A stretch of 64,000 nucleotides of DNA from CAXBGS01 sp963975425 (GTDB lineage Bacteria; Planctomycetota; Planctomycetia; Pirellulales; Pirellulaceae), in NCBI GenBank assembly GCA_963975425.1, contig CAXBGS010000001.1, positions 1,054,001 through 1,118,000 on the forward strand, written 5' to 3'. The notes under the pieces are model-generated. The model had not been told where the DNA came from, made no database searches, and saw only the letters and a program-made list of their open reading frames with translations. Positions 18,057 to 26,183 of this stretch are shown in pieces. The position numbers and the translations under genes are program-made. Numbering within the stretch: position 1 is the stretch's first letter; each line of letters begins with the position of its first letter.

Positions 18057-18434
18057 GTGTTTGGCACCTCGGCGCCGATGAACACGTCATTGAATCAACA
18101 ACGTTTCGCGCGAAGCCGTGCGAACAACGTTTCTATCTCGTTGTTTACGCAGTTTTGTTGCGCGTTCATCTTTGTTTTTTGAATGATCGTTGACTGTTGT
18201 TCGATGAAAACAAGGTTGCACGTATCAAAAAAACTTTTCTTTGCAAGCACTTTTTTTGCAAAAAGATGTTGCGGAATCTGCGGAAGCGCGTAAAGTTACG
18301 CGCAGTTTCTAAACGAGTGAAAGGATGAATGCGTACGATGTTGGACATCAACGCACTTTGAGATTCACTCACCAATGACGTTTGGCGGGCCGTGGCCGGT
18401 GGCTTACCTAGTAACGTTTTTAGGAACACAACGA

Positions 18435-18454
18435 TGCGAACAGTCATGTTCGCA
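18435..18454 (+). promoter_or_regulatory. Leader hairpin before the histone-H1-like gene
   Basis: TGCGAACA-GTCA-TGTTCGCA is a perfect 8-bp stem with a 4-nt loop, ending 48 bp before the ATG at 18503 and followed by GCGGTGTTTTCTT. The position and short T-run fit an attenuator, an operator, or an mRNA-stabilising 5' structure. Which of these applies cannot be decided from sequence. Confidence 0.45.
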
Positions 18455-18502
18455 GCGGTGTTTTCTTAAGAACTCTGCTTGTTAAGTCACAAGGACTCGC
18501 CA

Positions 18503-18787
18503 ATGTTTACTTTCTCGCGGAGGAAGAACGTGGCTAAAAAGAAAGCGAAGAAGAAGGCAACGAAGAAGCGCGCAACTAAGAAGCGTGCAACCAAGAAACG
18601 CGCAACTAAGAAGCGCGCAACCAAGAAGAAGGCTACTAAGAAGCGTTCGACTAAAAAGAAGGCTGCTAAGAAGAAAGCCACCAAGAAGAAGGCTACTAAG
18701 AAGCGCGCTACCAAAAAGAAGGCTACTAAGAAGAAAGCCACTAAAAAGCGTGCTACGAAGAAAAAAGCCGCTAAAAAGCGCCGCTAG
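18503..18787 (+). CDS. Histone H1-like Lys/Ala/Thr-repeat DNA-binding protein
   Basis: 94 residues, nearly all Lys, Ala, Thr and Arg, arranged as a pentapeptide repeat of the form KK(K/R)AT after a short head MFTFSRRKN. The composition matches eukaryotic H1 C-terminal tails and bacterial H1-like proteins such as Hc1/Hc2 and AlgP, which bind and compact DNA without sequence specificity. The ATG at 18503 has a good Shine-Dalgarno (AAGGA, 8 bp upstream); GTG at 18530 would give the repeat part alone. Codons for the same pentad vary (AAG/AAA, GCA/GCG/GCT), so this is not a simple recent DNA-level expansion. A strong terminator follows. The nucleoid role is inferred from composition. Confidence 0.85.
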   Translation: MFTFSRRKNVAKKKAKKKATKKRATKKRATKKRATKKRATKKKATKKRSTKKKAAKKKATKKKATKKRATKKKATKKKATKKRATKKKAAKKRR

Positions 18788-18845
18788 TGCCTTCCAGCAA
18801 GCGTTATTCGCTGATTCAGCGGTAATCGCCTGCCAGACAACCAGG

Positions 18846-18888
18846 AAACCACGTCAGAGCATTGCTTTGACGTGGTTTTTATTTTCCC
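18846..18888 (+). terminator. Rho-independent terminator of the histone-H1-like gene
   Basis: Perfect 11-bp stem AAACCACGTCA (18846-18856) and TGACGTGGTTT (18868-18878) around an 11-nt loop that can pair AGC/GCT, followed by TTATTTT. It lies 59 bp after the stop codon. Confidence 0.9.
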
Positions 18889-18968
18889 TAAACTGCCAAG
18901 CTTTCTAGTCTTCGCCAGATTCTGCATCCCCTGGGTTGGGACGGTCTTTGCCGGCGGGAATCTTACGT

Positions 18969-20066
18969 TTACAGCGTCGGCAGGCTGGGTTTCGGCGGTT
19001 CTTTCGCGGATTTTGCCGCCAGCGTCCTCACCAGGGCCTTCGTGACCGCTTCGAGCGGCTTTCTCGCCCGTTCGTCGTTGTCAATGACATCGGCCAAGCG
19101 GCCTGCGTCACCGGCCGTTCGCAGTGTGATGTCGATCGGCAGTCCGCCCAGGAACGCCACGCCGACTTCTTCGGCTTTCTCGCGAGCGCCACCACGTCCG
19201 AAAATGTCATAAGTCTTGCCGCAATCCGGGCAAGTGAAACCGCTCATGTTTTCGACCATGCCCAAGATCGGAATGTTCACCTTGCGAAACATGCTGATCG
19301 CCTTGATCGCGTCCAGCAGCGCGACTTCTTGCGGCGTGCACACGACGACGCTGCCGGCCAACGGGATCGCCTGGGACAGGGTCAGAGCGACGTCGCCCGT
19401 GCCCGGCGGCATGTCGATGATTAGGTAGTCCAGTTCGCCCCACTGCGTGTCGTTCAAGAATTGGTTGATTGATCCGTGCAACATCGGTCCGCGCCAGATC
19501 ACCGCTTGATCCGGTTCGACCAGGAATCCCATCGACATGACGGGCATTGCCGAGATGCCATCGCCAACAGCGGGCAGTTGGATCGGTTCAATCTTTTTAT
19601 CCGCGGTGATCGATGGACGCCCCGAGAGTCCGAGCAAATGCGGAATGCTGGGACCGTACACGTCGGCATCCATCAGGCCCACTTTCGACCCCAACCGCCG
19701 CAGTGTTAGCGCGATCGATGCGGCCACGGTGCTCTTTCCGACGCCGCCTTTGCCACTGCCCACGGCAATCACGCTTTTGACACGCATGCCGCTTTGTCCC
19801 AAGCGGGCAGGCGGACGTGGATGCGTGACGAACTTGAAATCGACTTCCGTTCCCGGCGCCGCGGCAACAATTTTGGCCTGCAGTGCATCTTGGACATCGT
19901 CGGTGATCGCCGCGGAATGCGACGACAGGGCGATCGTGACCTGGGCGCGAGAACCATCGACTTGGATATCCGAGATCTGTCCCATCTTGTCGATCGGCCG
20001 ACCGGTTTCGGGATCGGGATAGTCGGCGATGGCGTTTCGGACGGTATCGGTGGTCAGCGTGCTCAT
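18969..20066 (-). CDS. Mrp/NBP35-family Fe-S cluster carrier P-loop ATPase
   Basis: 365-residue Mrp (ApbC) protein that binds and delivers Fe-S clusters. The N-terminal MIP18-like domain spans residues 1-85 (YPDPETGRPIDKMGQISDIQ). The deviant Walker A is GSGKGGVGKST at about 103-113, followed by LMDADVYGPSIPHLLG, PPGTGDVALTLSQ, and a CPDC cluster-binding pair in NMSGFTCPDCGKTYDIFG. The start at 20066 matches the family N-terminus. It is convergent with the histone-H1-like gene. It may serve the same Fe-S supply as the desulfurase near dnaA, although the two are not linked in an operon. Confidence 0.95.
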   Translation of the reverse strand: MSTLTTDTVRNAIADYPDPETGRPIDKMGQISDIQVDGSRAQVTIALSSHSAAITDDVQDALQAKIVAAAPGTEVDFKFVTHPRPPARLGQSGMRVKSVIAVGSGKGGVGKSTVAASIALTLRRLGSKVGLMDADVYGPSIPHLLGLSGRPSITADKKIEPIQLPAVGDGISAMPVMSMGFLVEPDQAVIWRGPMLHGSINQFLNDTQWGELDYLIIDMPPGTGDVALTLSQAIPLAGSVVVCTPQEVALLDAIKAISMFRKVNIPILGMVENMSGFTCPDCGKTYDIFGRGGAREKAEEVGVAFLGGLPIDITLRTAGDAGRLADVIDNDERARKPLEAVTKALVRTLAAKSAKEPPKPSLPTL

Positions 20067-20362
20067 AACGGTTCGGCAAGTCGGACTTGGAACGAGGGTG
20101 GCGATCGATCAGCGTCATCGGTTTCACAAGGCCCGATCAGGATTTCAGAATCCTATCGAGTCATCAAAGCTTGTGAAACGAACCGGATGGATCAGGTCAT
20201 CATCCGCGATGTCGAAACAATCCCTATGCTGACGACTGACACGGTCAATGCGAAGTGGTCTCGATTCGGATTCGGCTGCGAAAGCGGCAATTATCGGTGC
20301 CGAGGCTGGTTTGCGTATTTCCGATCGATCGATGAATCCTGCTGCCGGCGACGTCCGGCGGA

Positions 20363-20800
20363 TTACTTTCGGACCGCATAGTGAAGCCGAACCATCTTGC
20401 GCAGCATCGGCAATTGCTCCGGACGACGGATGAGCACGTTGACACCTAATTCTGACAAAGCCATCTGACCGGCGGTTGAGAGGTCACCGATGGCAGCGAC
20501 ATGGACGTCCGCCGATCGCAAGACACGCGACTGGGCGATCGCCGCGGCGGCATGGGGGGCATTGTCGCGGTGGACATGCCACAACACGATTCGCTGTGCC
20601 GCTGAATCGACGCTCGACTGCTTGATTCTTCGATGTAGATCGGCCGTGATCGGACCCATCGCCTTGATCGAAACGTGATCCTCGCCGGTCACGAACTCAG
20701 GTGCGAATCGCCTTACAAAACGAATCCAACGATCCGACGATTCGTACACGTGCCATTGGCGAACGGGTTGGCGATTGAACAAAGTCGCTTGTGTGTTCAT
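20363..20800 (-). CDS. Hypothetical protein coupled to the NtrC-like regulator
   Basis: 145 residues, no family recognised. No signal peptide, membrane segment or Cys motif is visible. The C-terminal half has an alternating beta/alpha look (IVLWHVHRDNAPHAAAAIAQ, VHVAAIGDLSTAGQMALSEL, GVNVLIRRPEQLPMLRKMV) like a Rossmann-type receiver or partner fold. Its ATG overlaps the stop of the upstream regulator by 4 bp, so the two are translated together and probably work together. A 296-bp gap without visible genes separates it from mrp. Confidence 0.7.
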   Translation of the reverse strand: MNTQATLFNRQPVRQWHVYESSDRWIRFVRRFAPEFVTGEDHVSIKAMGPITADLHRRIKQSSVDSAAQRIVLWHVHRDNAPHAAAAIAQSRVLRSADVHVAAIGDLSTAGQMALSELGVNVLIRRPEQLPMLRKMVRLHYAVRK

Positions 20801-22317
20801 TCGTCCGCCTGGTCGGTCGCGGCATCCTTGGACTCGGCGTCGGCCAGTCGCCGTATCAATCGAGCGCGACTGATTCCCAGTCGCCGAGCCGCTTCGGCAC
20901 GATTGCCTTGGGTCAGGGCGAGTGCGTCATTGATCATTTGCAACTCAAAGCGGCGCATCGCTTCGTCCAGCGGAACACGCAGTGCCGCGTCACGATCGGG
21001 AATGCCTTCGCCGGTTCGAAACGAACGAATGACAAGCGGTAACTGTTCGACCGCGATCGAAGATTGATGTGAATGTCGCACCGCATGCCCGATCGCATCG
21101 ATCAATTCGTCGACGTTTCCTGGCCAGGGATACAACACCAACGCGTCCAGCGCCGCGCGGCTCAATCGCTCGGCGGTGCCTTCACCAGCGGCCCGTCGCG
21201 CGTCCAGCGCCGCGGTGGCCAACAGCGGTATGTCCTCGACGCGCGAAGACAGCGGAGCGATACGAACCGACAAAGTGCTCAGGTATTCGATCAGCGAGGG
21301 CAACAGTCCATCACGTGGCTCATCCGTGATCACGGAATAGGACTCGTCACTGTCGGCTTCGTCCAGCGGTTCTCGCAACACACTGGGTTGTTGTCCGCAC
21401 AGTGCCAACAGTCGTAATCGAGGCGAGAAATTTTTCAGTATGTCGACGAGACGATGCTGGGCTTCGGCCGGCATTTCGTCCAGACCGCGCAGCAGCGCCG
21501 TTGCTCTCGCTTGATCCGATTCGGCCAATCGATGGACCAGTGGTGCCAAAGTGACATCCAGCAGCTCGGCGTCCATCAGCGGACCCTCGACCGTGACGAT
21601 CGGTTCGCGTGGTGAGGATTGATGGTGCACCATCATGGCGATCGATTCGGCACCGCAACCGTTTGGGCCAAAGAAGGCAACGTGCGTTCGTGTCGACCCG
21701 GCGACCTTCAATCGATGCTGCAATCGCCGAGCGGCACCTGAACATCCGGCGGTTGCAATTGCAGCCAGACCAGAGTGGCGTTTACGCCAGGCGTCGAGGT
21801 GTTGTCGCAGCGCCACCACGTCTTGCAATTCGTCATCGATCTTGGCGTCATCGAAAGTGCCTCCGATGGCCAACACCTGATACGGACGACTTGTTCGGTG
21901 TGGATGAGTTGCCGAATCGAATTCAGCCGCGATGTGATCGGTTGGCGGCGGACCGTCACCCACGCGGACAAAGCGAACGTCCATCGGCACCGGCGAATTT
22001 CCTTCGATCGGCGCAGGATCAATCTTCAGCGATGCCGTCCCCCGGGTCGCTAACCCGGGCGGCGGAGACAGCGAGGCCGCTAGAAAATCGAGCGGGTCAT
22101 CCGAAATCGCAGACCCGGCAACGGATGTTCGGCCCAACAGCAATTGGGCGTCGATCCCCAGCCAGTCAGAGACTGCATCGGAAAAATAGGCTAACTGTCC
22201 ATCGCCATCGATCAACCAAACTGCGGCACCCGCGGCACTGATTCGTTTGGCCAGTTCACGAGATGCCTTCGAAGACCGCGTGGGTTTTTTCGGGCGTTTC
22301 TCGTGATCGGTCATCAA
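20797..22317 (-). CDS. NtrC-like regulator with PAS-like domain, degenerate AAA+ and Fis-type HTH
   Basis: 506 residues. A PAS-like sensor lies at about 20-85 (WLIDGDGQLAYFSDAVSDWL). A central region (about 200-410) follows the AAA+ layout of sigma-54 activators: the Walker A position reads FGPNGCGAESIA, without the usual lysine, and no GAFTGA loop is visible, while LLRGLDEMPAEAQHRLVDIL and YPWPGNVDELIDAIGHAVRH keep the Walker B/sensor and PWPGN layout. The C-terminal Fis-type helix-turn-helix is intact (LTQGNRAEAARRLGISRARL). It probably binds DNA but cannot act as a normal ATP-driven sigma-54 activator. Its stop overlaps the start of a 145-residue partner gene. Target genes are unknown. Confidence 0.8.
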   Translation of the reverse strand: MMTDHEKRPKKPTRSSKASRELAKRISAAGAAVWLIDGDGQLAYFSDAVSDWLGIDAQLLLGRTSVAGSAISDDPLDFLAASLSPPPGLATRGTASLKIDPAPIEGNSPVPMDVRFVRVGDGPPPTDHIAAEFDSATHPHRTSRPYQVLAIGGTFDDAKIDDELQDVVALRQHLDAWRKRHSGLAAIATAGCSGAARRLQHRLKVAGSTRTHVAFFGPNGCGAESIAMMVHHQSSPREPIVTVEGPLMDAELLDVTLAPLVHRLAESDQARATALLRGLDEMPAEAQHRLVDILKNFSPRLRLLALCGQQPSVLREPLDEADSDESYSVITDEPRDGLLPSLIEYLSTLSVRIAPLSSRVEDIPLLATAALDARRAAGEGTAERLSRAALDALVLYPWPGNVDELIDAIGHAVRHSHQSSIAVEQLPLVIRSFRTGEGIPDRDAALRVPLDEAMRRFELQMINDALALTQGNRAEAARRLGISRARLIRRLADAESKDAATDQADE

Positions 22318-22402
22318 ACATCAGGTGCGGACGGGTCGCCGGTAAGTGTTCACAACAGCGGGTGTGACATGTGCACCGAGCGGACCGCTTCCCAGACGCC
22401 GT

Positions 22403-22726
22403 TTAAAACACGTCCAAGATGAAGTGGTGGCCCGAGTGGTAGCGGCGATTGCTGGGGTAGTAGTTGTGCCACTTTTTGTTGTAGACCGGGATTCGCATCT
22501 CCGGCACGTATCGATGGTACATACTGTCGCTACTGCGATAGTAGTCCTGACCCCAGAAGTTTTGTGGGTAATACACATAGGGGTAGTGATAAAAGCGGTT
22601 CCAGTCACGGGAACCGGCTGCACCGCCCCAGTTTTGACCGTACGCACGTTGGTCGGCCGAAGCCGTGCTGCTGACGGCCAGCCAGCTGCAGGAAATTACA
22701 GCGGCAATCAGTAAATGACGGAGCAT
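22403..22726 (-). CDS. Secreted Tyr/His-rich planctomycete protein
   Basis: 107 residues from ATG 22726 (the open frame is 46 codons longer, but the signal peptide MLRHLLIAAVISCSWLAVSS starts here). The mature part is rich in Tyr, His, Trp and Arg: AYGQNWGGAAGSRDWNRFYH, YPYVYYPQNFWGQDYY, then MRIPVYNKKWHNYYP and the ending SGHHFILDVF. It resembles short exported proteins common in Rhodopirellula-type genomes, some labelled 'calmodulin-binding' by automated annotation; I do not rely on that function. No cysteines remain in the mature part. It may be a surface or wall component. Confidence 0.75.
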   Translation of the reverse strand: MLRHLLIAAVISCSWLAVSSTASADQRAYGQNWGGAAGSRDWNRFYHYPYVYYPQNFWGQDYYRSSDSMYHRYVPEMRIPVYNKKWHNYYPSNRRYHSGHHFILDVF

Positions 22727-23216
22727 TTCTGCTTCCCCCCTCGAAAGCATCCGACAAGTGTCCTGCCGAAGCGAAACGGCGGAAAACGTGTCTAGGTTGG
22801 TATTACAAACAGATGTACCGTCACTATCGGCACATTCCTGACTGTCGGTTGAGTCGTTCAGCACCGGAATTCTGGTGGAAAACCTTCAAAGCTCGCCAAT
22901 CGCCTGCCAGGAAGACTTCTCAGGAGCAGCCAAACCCACGTATCATTAACAAACCGATCGCGTTCACAGCCCGGAACTGCCAACCCAATACCACTTTCCA
23001 TCCAACACCGCTTTCGTCCAGTGCTTTGGCGTGCTCTGGCTGATGCTCGCCACCAACAGGCGTCAATGACACGGGGGCGATAGCAAGCCGAACGAGTCAT
23101 CCGTACAGACAGTCGGCATCCCGTCGGCCAATCGGTACCCGATCGGCACCGAACAATTGGGATAATTGTTCTACAATAAAGTCATCTCCACTGATTTCCT
23201 CTCAAGAGTCCTTTCA
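22727..23216. other. Divergent intergenic region
   Basis: 490 bp between two divergent exported-protein genes. The open frames inside (for example 22813-23043) show no family features. It must carry both promoters; no operator or hairpin stood out. Confidence 0.4.
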
Positions 23217-24584
23217 ATGCGTTCTCGTTTGACTCCGCTGACCCTGTTTGTTGCGGCAGCCTCAATCACGCTCTTGATCGGCGCCGGCCGAGCGATCGCT
23301 TGTCCGTTCTGCAGCGCCGTCTCACAGACCTTGCGGCAAGAAATGTCTGCGATGGATGCCGTCGTGTTTGCGTCGGCGATCCAAGGCGATTCCGATCGCA
23401 ACAAAGATTCCGGCGAAGTCATGATGCGGATCGATCGCGTGCTCAAGGGCGGCGACTTGGTCAAAGAAGGGCAAGAGGTCCAAGCGATCTACTTTGGTGA
23501 CGTCGCAGCGGGCCGACGATTCATGCTCTCGGGCGTCGACCCGCCGGACATGCAGTGGTCGTGTCTGCCCGTCTCGGCGCGTGCCGAAAAATACATCGGC
23601 CGCATCACCGAAATCGAAGATGATCCACTGGCCCGATTGCGGTTCTATCACAACTACTTGGCCGACGAAGAAACAATGTTGGCCCGTGACGCTTACGACG
23701 AGTTTGCCATCGCGCCGTATGAAGTCGTCAAAGCGTTGAAGCCCGAGATGGATCACGACCAGTTGGTTGAATGGATCAATGACACCGAAACATCGACCGA
23801 TCGCAAACGACTGTACCTGACCATGCTGGGCGTGTGCGGCAACGAATCAGACTTGCCGATGTTAGAAGCGTTGCTGCGTAGTACTCAGAAAAGCAAACGA
23901 GCGGGATTGGATGCCCTGATCGCTTGCTACCTGACGCTGGCCGGCGAAAAAGGATTGCCGCTCGTCAACGAATTGTTTCTTGGCAACAAACAGGCCGCGT
24001 ACGCCGACACGTACGCCGCGATCATGGCGCTGCGGTTCCACGGCACCGAGGGCGAGACGATTGCCCGCAGCGCATTGGTCGAATCACTGCACTTGGTGCT
24101 CGACCGAAAAGACTTGGCCGACTTGGTCATTCCCGATCTGGCGCGGTGGAACGACTGGACTCAAGTTGACCGATTGACCGAAATGTTTGTCCAAGCGGAC
24201 CAGGACAACAACTGGATCCGCGTCCCGGTTGTCAATTACCTGCGAGCCTGCCCGTTACCCGAGGCCGAAAAGGCATTGGAGAAACTGGAGAAGATTGACC
24301 CCGAGTCGGTTCGCCGTGCCAATACGTTCTTTTCGATTCCGGTTCAAAAAGAGTCGACCGAATCGAAAAGCTCGGCGGTTGACCGCGACGACGACAAGAC
24401 GCTAGCCGGACTGGTTTCGCCGCATTCGCCTCGATTCATCGCTTCGGACCGTTCGATTGTTCCCGTTGCAACTTGGCCGGCGAACCCTTGGCGACTGGTC
24501 AGCGTACTGGCGATGGCTACATCGACCATCATGATCGCGCACTTCCTTTTGCTGACTGGCGGTTCACAGCCGATCCCCGAATGA
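23217..24584 (+). CDS. Exported, C-terminally membrane-anchored hypothetical protein
   Basis: 455 residues from ATG 23217, where a signal peptide begins (MRSRLTPLTLFVAAASITLL). The mature start IACPFCSAVSQTLRQEMSAM carries a CPFC pair, followed by a beta-rich domain (DAVVFASAIQGDS...GEVMMRIDRVLKG) that may be OB-like. Residues about 180-380 are helical repeats similar in style to HEAT-like arrays (LTMLGVCGNESDLPMLEALL, IMALRFHGTEGETIARSALV). A final membrane span (LVSVLAMATSTIMIAHFLLL) anchors the C-terminus. No named family is recognised; gene architecture suggests a conserved planctomycete periplasmic protein. The CPFC motif could be redox-active or bind metal. Confidence 0.75.
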   Translation: MRSRLTPLTLFVAAASITLLIGAGRAIACPFCSAVSQTLRQEMSAMDAVVFASAIQGDSDRNKDSGEVMMRIDRVLKGGDLVKEGQEVQAIYFGDVAAGRRFMLSGVDPPDMQWSCLPVSARAEKYIGRITEIEDDPLARLRFYHNYLADEETMLARDAYDEFAIAPYEVVKALKPEMDHDQLVEWINDTETSTDRKRLYLTMLGVCGNESDLPMLEALLRSTQKSKRAGLDALIACYLTLAGEKGLPLVNELFLGNKQAAYADTYAAIMALRFHGTEGETIARSALVESLHLVLDRKDLADLVIPDLARWNDWTQVDRLTEMFVQADQDNNWIRVPVVNYLRACPLPEAEKALEKLEKIDPESVRRANTFFSIPVQKESTESKSSAVDRDDDKTLAGLVSPHSPRFIASDRSIVPVATWPANPWRLVSVLAMATSTIMIAHFLLLTGGSQPIPE

Positions 24585-24712
24585 CGGATCGTGTTGGTTG
24601 CCTTTGATCGCTGCGCGACCAAAGCGTTTTCACGGCACCGCGATGGACAACGCCGTCGGCGAGCCGCGAACCCAACAACAAATTTACGCATCCGAAACCC
24701 GTGAATTGAACC

Positions 24713-25390
24713 ATGTCTGCTGAGCTTCCCATGTCTGCGTCGGATGACGCGGTTGATTTCCCCTATCGAGCACTGAGCCGCGGCGCCATCGCCTCGATTA
24801 TCTTTGCCGTGTTGGCCCTGCCCGGATTGATTCCGACGTTCGAGCCTTTGATTGCGCTGTCGCTGATCGGCATCGCGGCATCGGCCTTCGCAATTCGCGG
24901 CATCATCCGGTATCCCGAAGAATTCAGCGGACTAGCGCTGGCAAAGTTCGGGCTGGTCGCCAACAGCGTGTTGCTGGTCGGTGGTATCGCATTGCATAGC
25001 TATATCTACATGACCGAGGTTCCCGACGGTTACGAGCGGGTTCAGTTTTATAAATTACAGACCCCTGAACCGGCGCCCGATGCGCCGTCTGAATTGGCCG
25101 CCCAGGTCGATGGCAAACAAGTGTTTATCAAAGGCTATGTGCACCCCTCCTCGGGCGGCGGACGACTCCGACAGTTCGTCATGGTGCCTGACTTGGGGAC
25201 CTGTTGTTTTGGCGGACAACCGCGTAGTAGTGATATGATCGAAGTGACCCTGAGCGGTGGCCAGACGATCAAATCTGGTATGACTCGGCGGAAAGTTGCC
25301 GGCAAGTTTACGTTGAATCGACGGCCGCAATCACTCAGTGACTTTGACAACGTCGTGTTCTATCGACTAAGAGCAGATCAAGTGAAGTGA
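24713..25390 (+). CDS. Membrane protein with C-terminal DUF3299-like domain
   Basis: 225 residues. Two or three N-terminal membrane spans (IASIIFAVLALPGLIPTFEP, ALSLIGIAASAFAIRGIIRY, FGLVANSVLLVGGIALHSYI) are followed by a periplasmic domain from about residue 120: VDGKQVFIKGYVHPSSGGGR, FVMVPDLGTCCFGGQP and the ending VVFYRLRADQVK. The same domain order appears in the next gene, 58 bp downstream, whose ending also closes in K-V-K, so the pair looks like an ancient duplication in one operon. A conserved CCFG pair suggests metal or redox chemistry. The function is not known. Confidence 0.75.
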   Translation: MSAELPMSASDDAVDFPYRALSRGAIASIIFAVLALPGLIPTFEPLIALSLIGIAASAFAIRGIIRYPEEFSGLALAKFGLVANSVLLVGGIALHSYIYMTEVPDGYERVQFYKLQTPEPAPDAPSELAAQVDGKQVFIKGYVHPSSGGGRLRQFVMVPDLGTCCFGGQPRSSDMIEVTLSGGQTIKSGMTRRKVAGKFTLNRRPQSLSDFDNVVFYRLRADQVK

Positions 25391-25447
25391 TCTTTCTTAG
25401 CCGTTTTCCGTGACTCCCCACCGAGTCCAAACTCCATCGAGCCCACC

Positions 25448-26065
25448 GTGATCTCAACCAACAAGCGACGGTTCATCGCAGCGATCTTCGGAATCCTTTG
25501 CGCATTTGCGTTGCCGGATTTTGCACCGAAATCGCCAACTGCAACCGCGGACGATGCTGCGGTCGCCGAGAAAGAGGGATCGGGCACGACCGTACAGACT
25601 CGCGGGACGACCGACGAGGCTCGCGAGACAGTCGAGTCACGCAAAAGCAGCGACGCGGCTCGAGCGAAAGGAGAAATCAACTTCGATGACTTGAAGTTCG
25701 ACATCGAAAAGGATCAAGCGTTCGATAAATCGCAACTGAACGAAGACGTCAAATCGCTGCACGGCAAGAAGGTAAAAATTCGCGGCTATATCCTGCCCAC
25801 GACCTTGTTCAAAGAAAAAGGGATCAAGCAATTTGTCTTGGTGCGCGACAACCAGGAATGTTGCTTTGGCCCCGGCGCAGCCCTATTCGATTGCATCATG
25901 GTCGAAATGGTGCCCGGCAAGACGACCGATTTTGTTACCCGTCCGGTCACGGTCGAAGGCAAGTTCCAAATTGACACCGAGAGCTATAAGTATCCCGGCG
26001 GCAAAGGCCCCAAGGGCGCCAGCCACTTAGCCATCTTTAAAATCGCCGGCGACAAAGTGAAGTAG
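25448..26065 (+). CDS. DUF3299 family exported protein
   Basis: 205 residues starting with GTG at 25448. The N-terminal segment KRRFIAAIFGILCAFALPDF is a signal peptide, followed by an Ala/Glu-rich linker and the DUF3299 domain from about residue 75: LHGKKVKIRGYILPTTLFKE, FVLVRDNQECCFGPGA, VTVEGKFQIDTESYKYPGG, ending in FKIAGDKVK. DUF3299 proteins are small exported or lipoprotein-like domains of unknown role, often near ABC or metal-handling genes. Here the partner is the preceding membrane-bound paralogue, with the shared CCFG motif in both. Convergent with the DUF4432 gene. Confidence 0.82.
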   Translation: MISTNKRRFIAAIFGILCAFALPDFAPKSPTATADDAAVAEKEGSGTTVQTRGTTDEARETVESRKSSDAARAKGEINFDDLKFDIEKDQAFDKSQLNEDVKSLHGKKVKIRGYILPTTLFKEKGIKQFVLVRDNQECCFGPGAALFDCIMVEMVPGKTTDFVTRPVTVEGKFQIDTESYKYPGGKGPKGASHLAIFKIAGDKVK

Positions 26066-26183
26066 TGTCTGGGTCGGCGGGCAGGCTTTGATTCTCAAGC
26101 TGTAGGCTGGAACAAGCAACGCGCAGTTCCGGCAAGAAACGCCGTCCAACAACAGCTGTTAATCAACGAAACACATCGCATAC

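Larger units (their letters stand above)
17713..18502. other. Gene-free, palindrome-rich region before the histone-H1-like gene
   Basis: 790 bp with no convincing gene; small open frames on both strands lack family features. It contains at least six dyads: GCACCG/CGGTGC at 17909-17937, GCGCGTGACGCGC at 17974-17986, GGTTTCAATG/CATTGAAACC at 18015-18046, GCGCGTAA/TTACGCGC at 18286-18303, TGCGT/ACGCA enclosing GATG/CATC at 18330-18355, and TGCGAACA/TGTTCGCA at 18435-18454. A CAAGCAAGACA-type repeat lies at about 17842-17886. Such density suggests one or more structured small RNAs and a long regulated leader for the downstream gene. Confidence 0.6.

Noticed and set aside
18487..18741. Minus-strand frame of alternating hydrophobic residues
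   Set aside because: Antisense of the KKAT repeat gene; it only looks like a membrane protein because of the codon complement.
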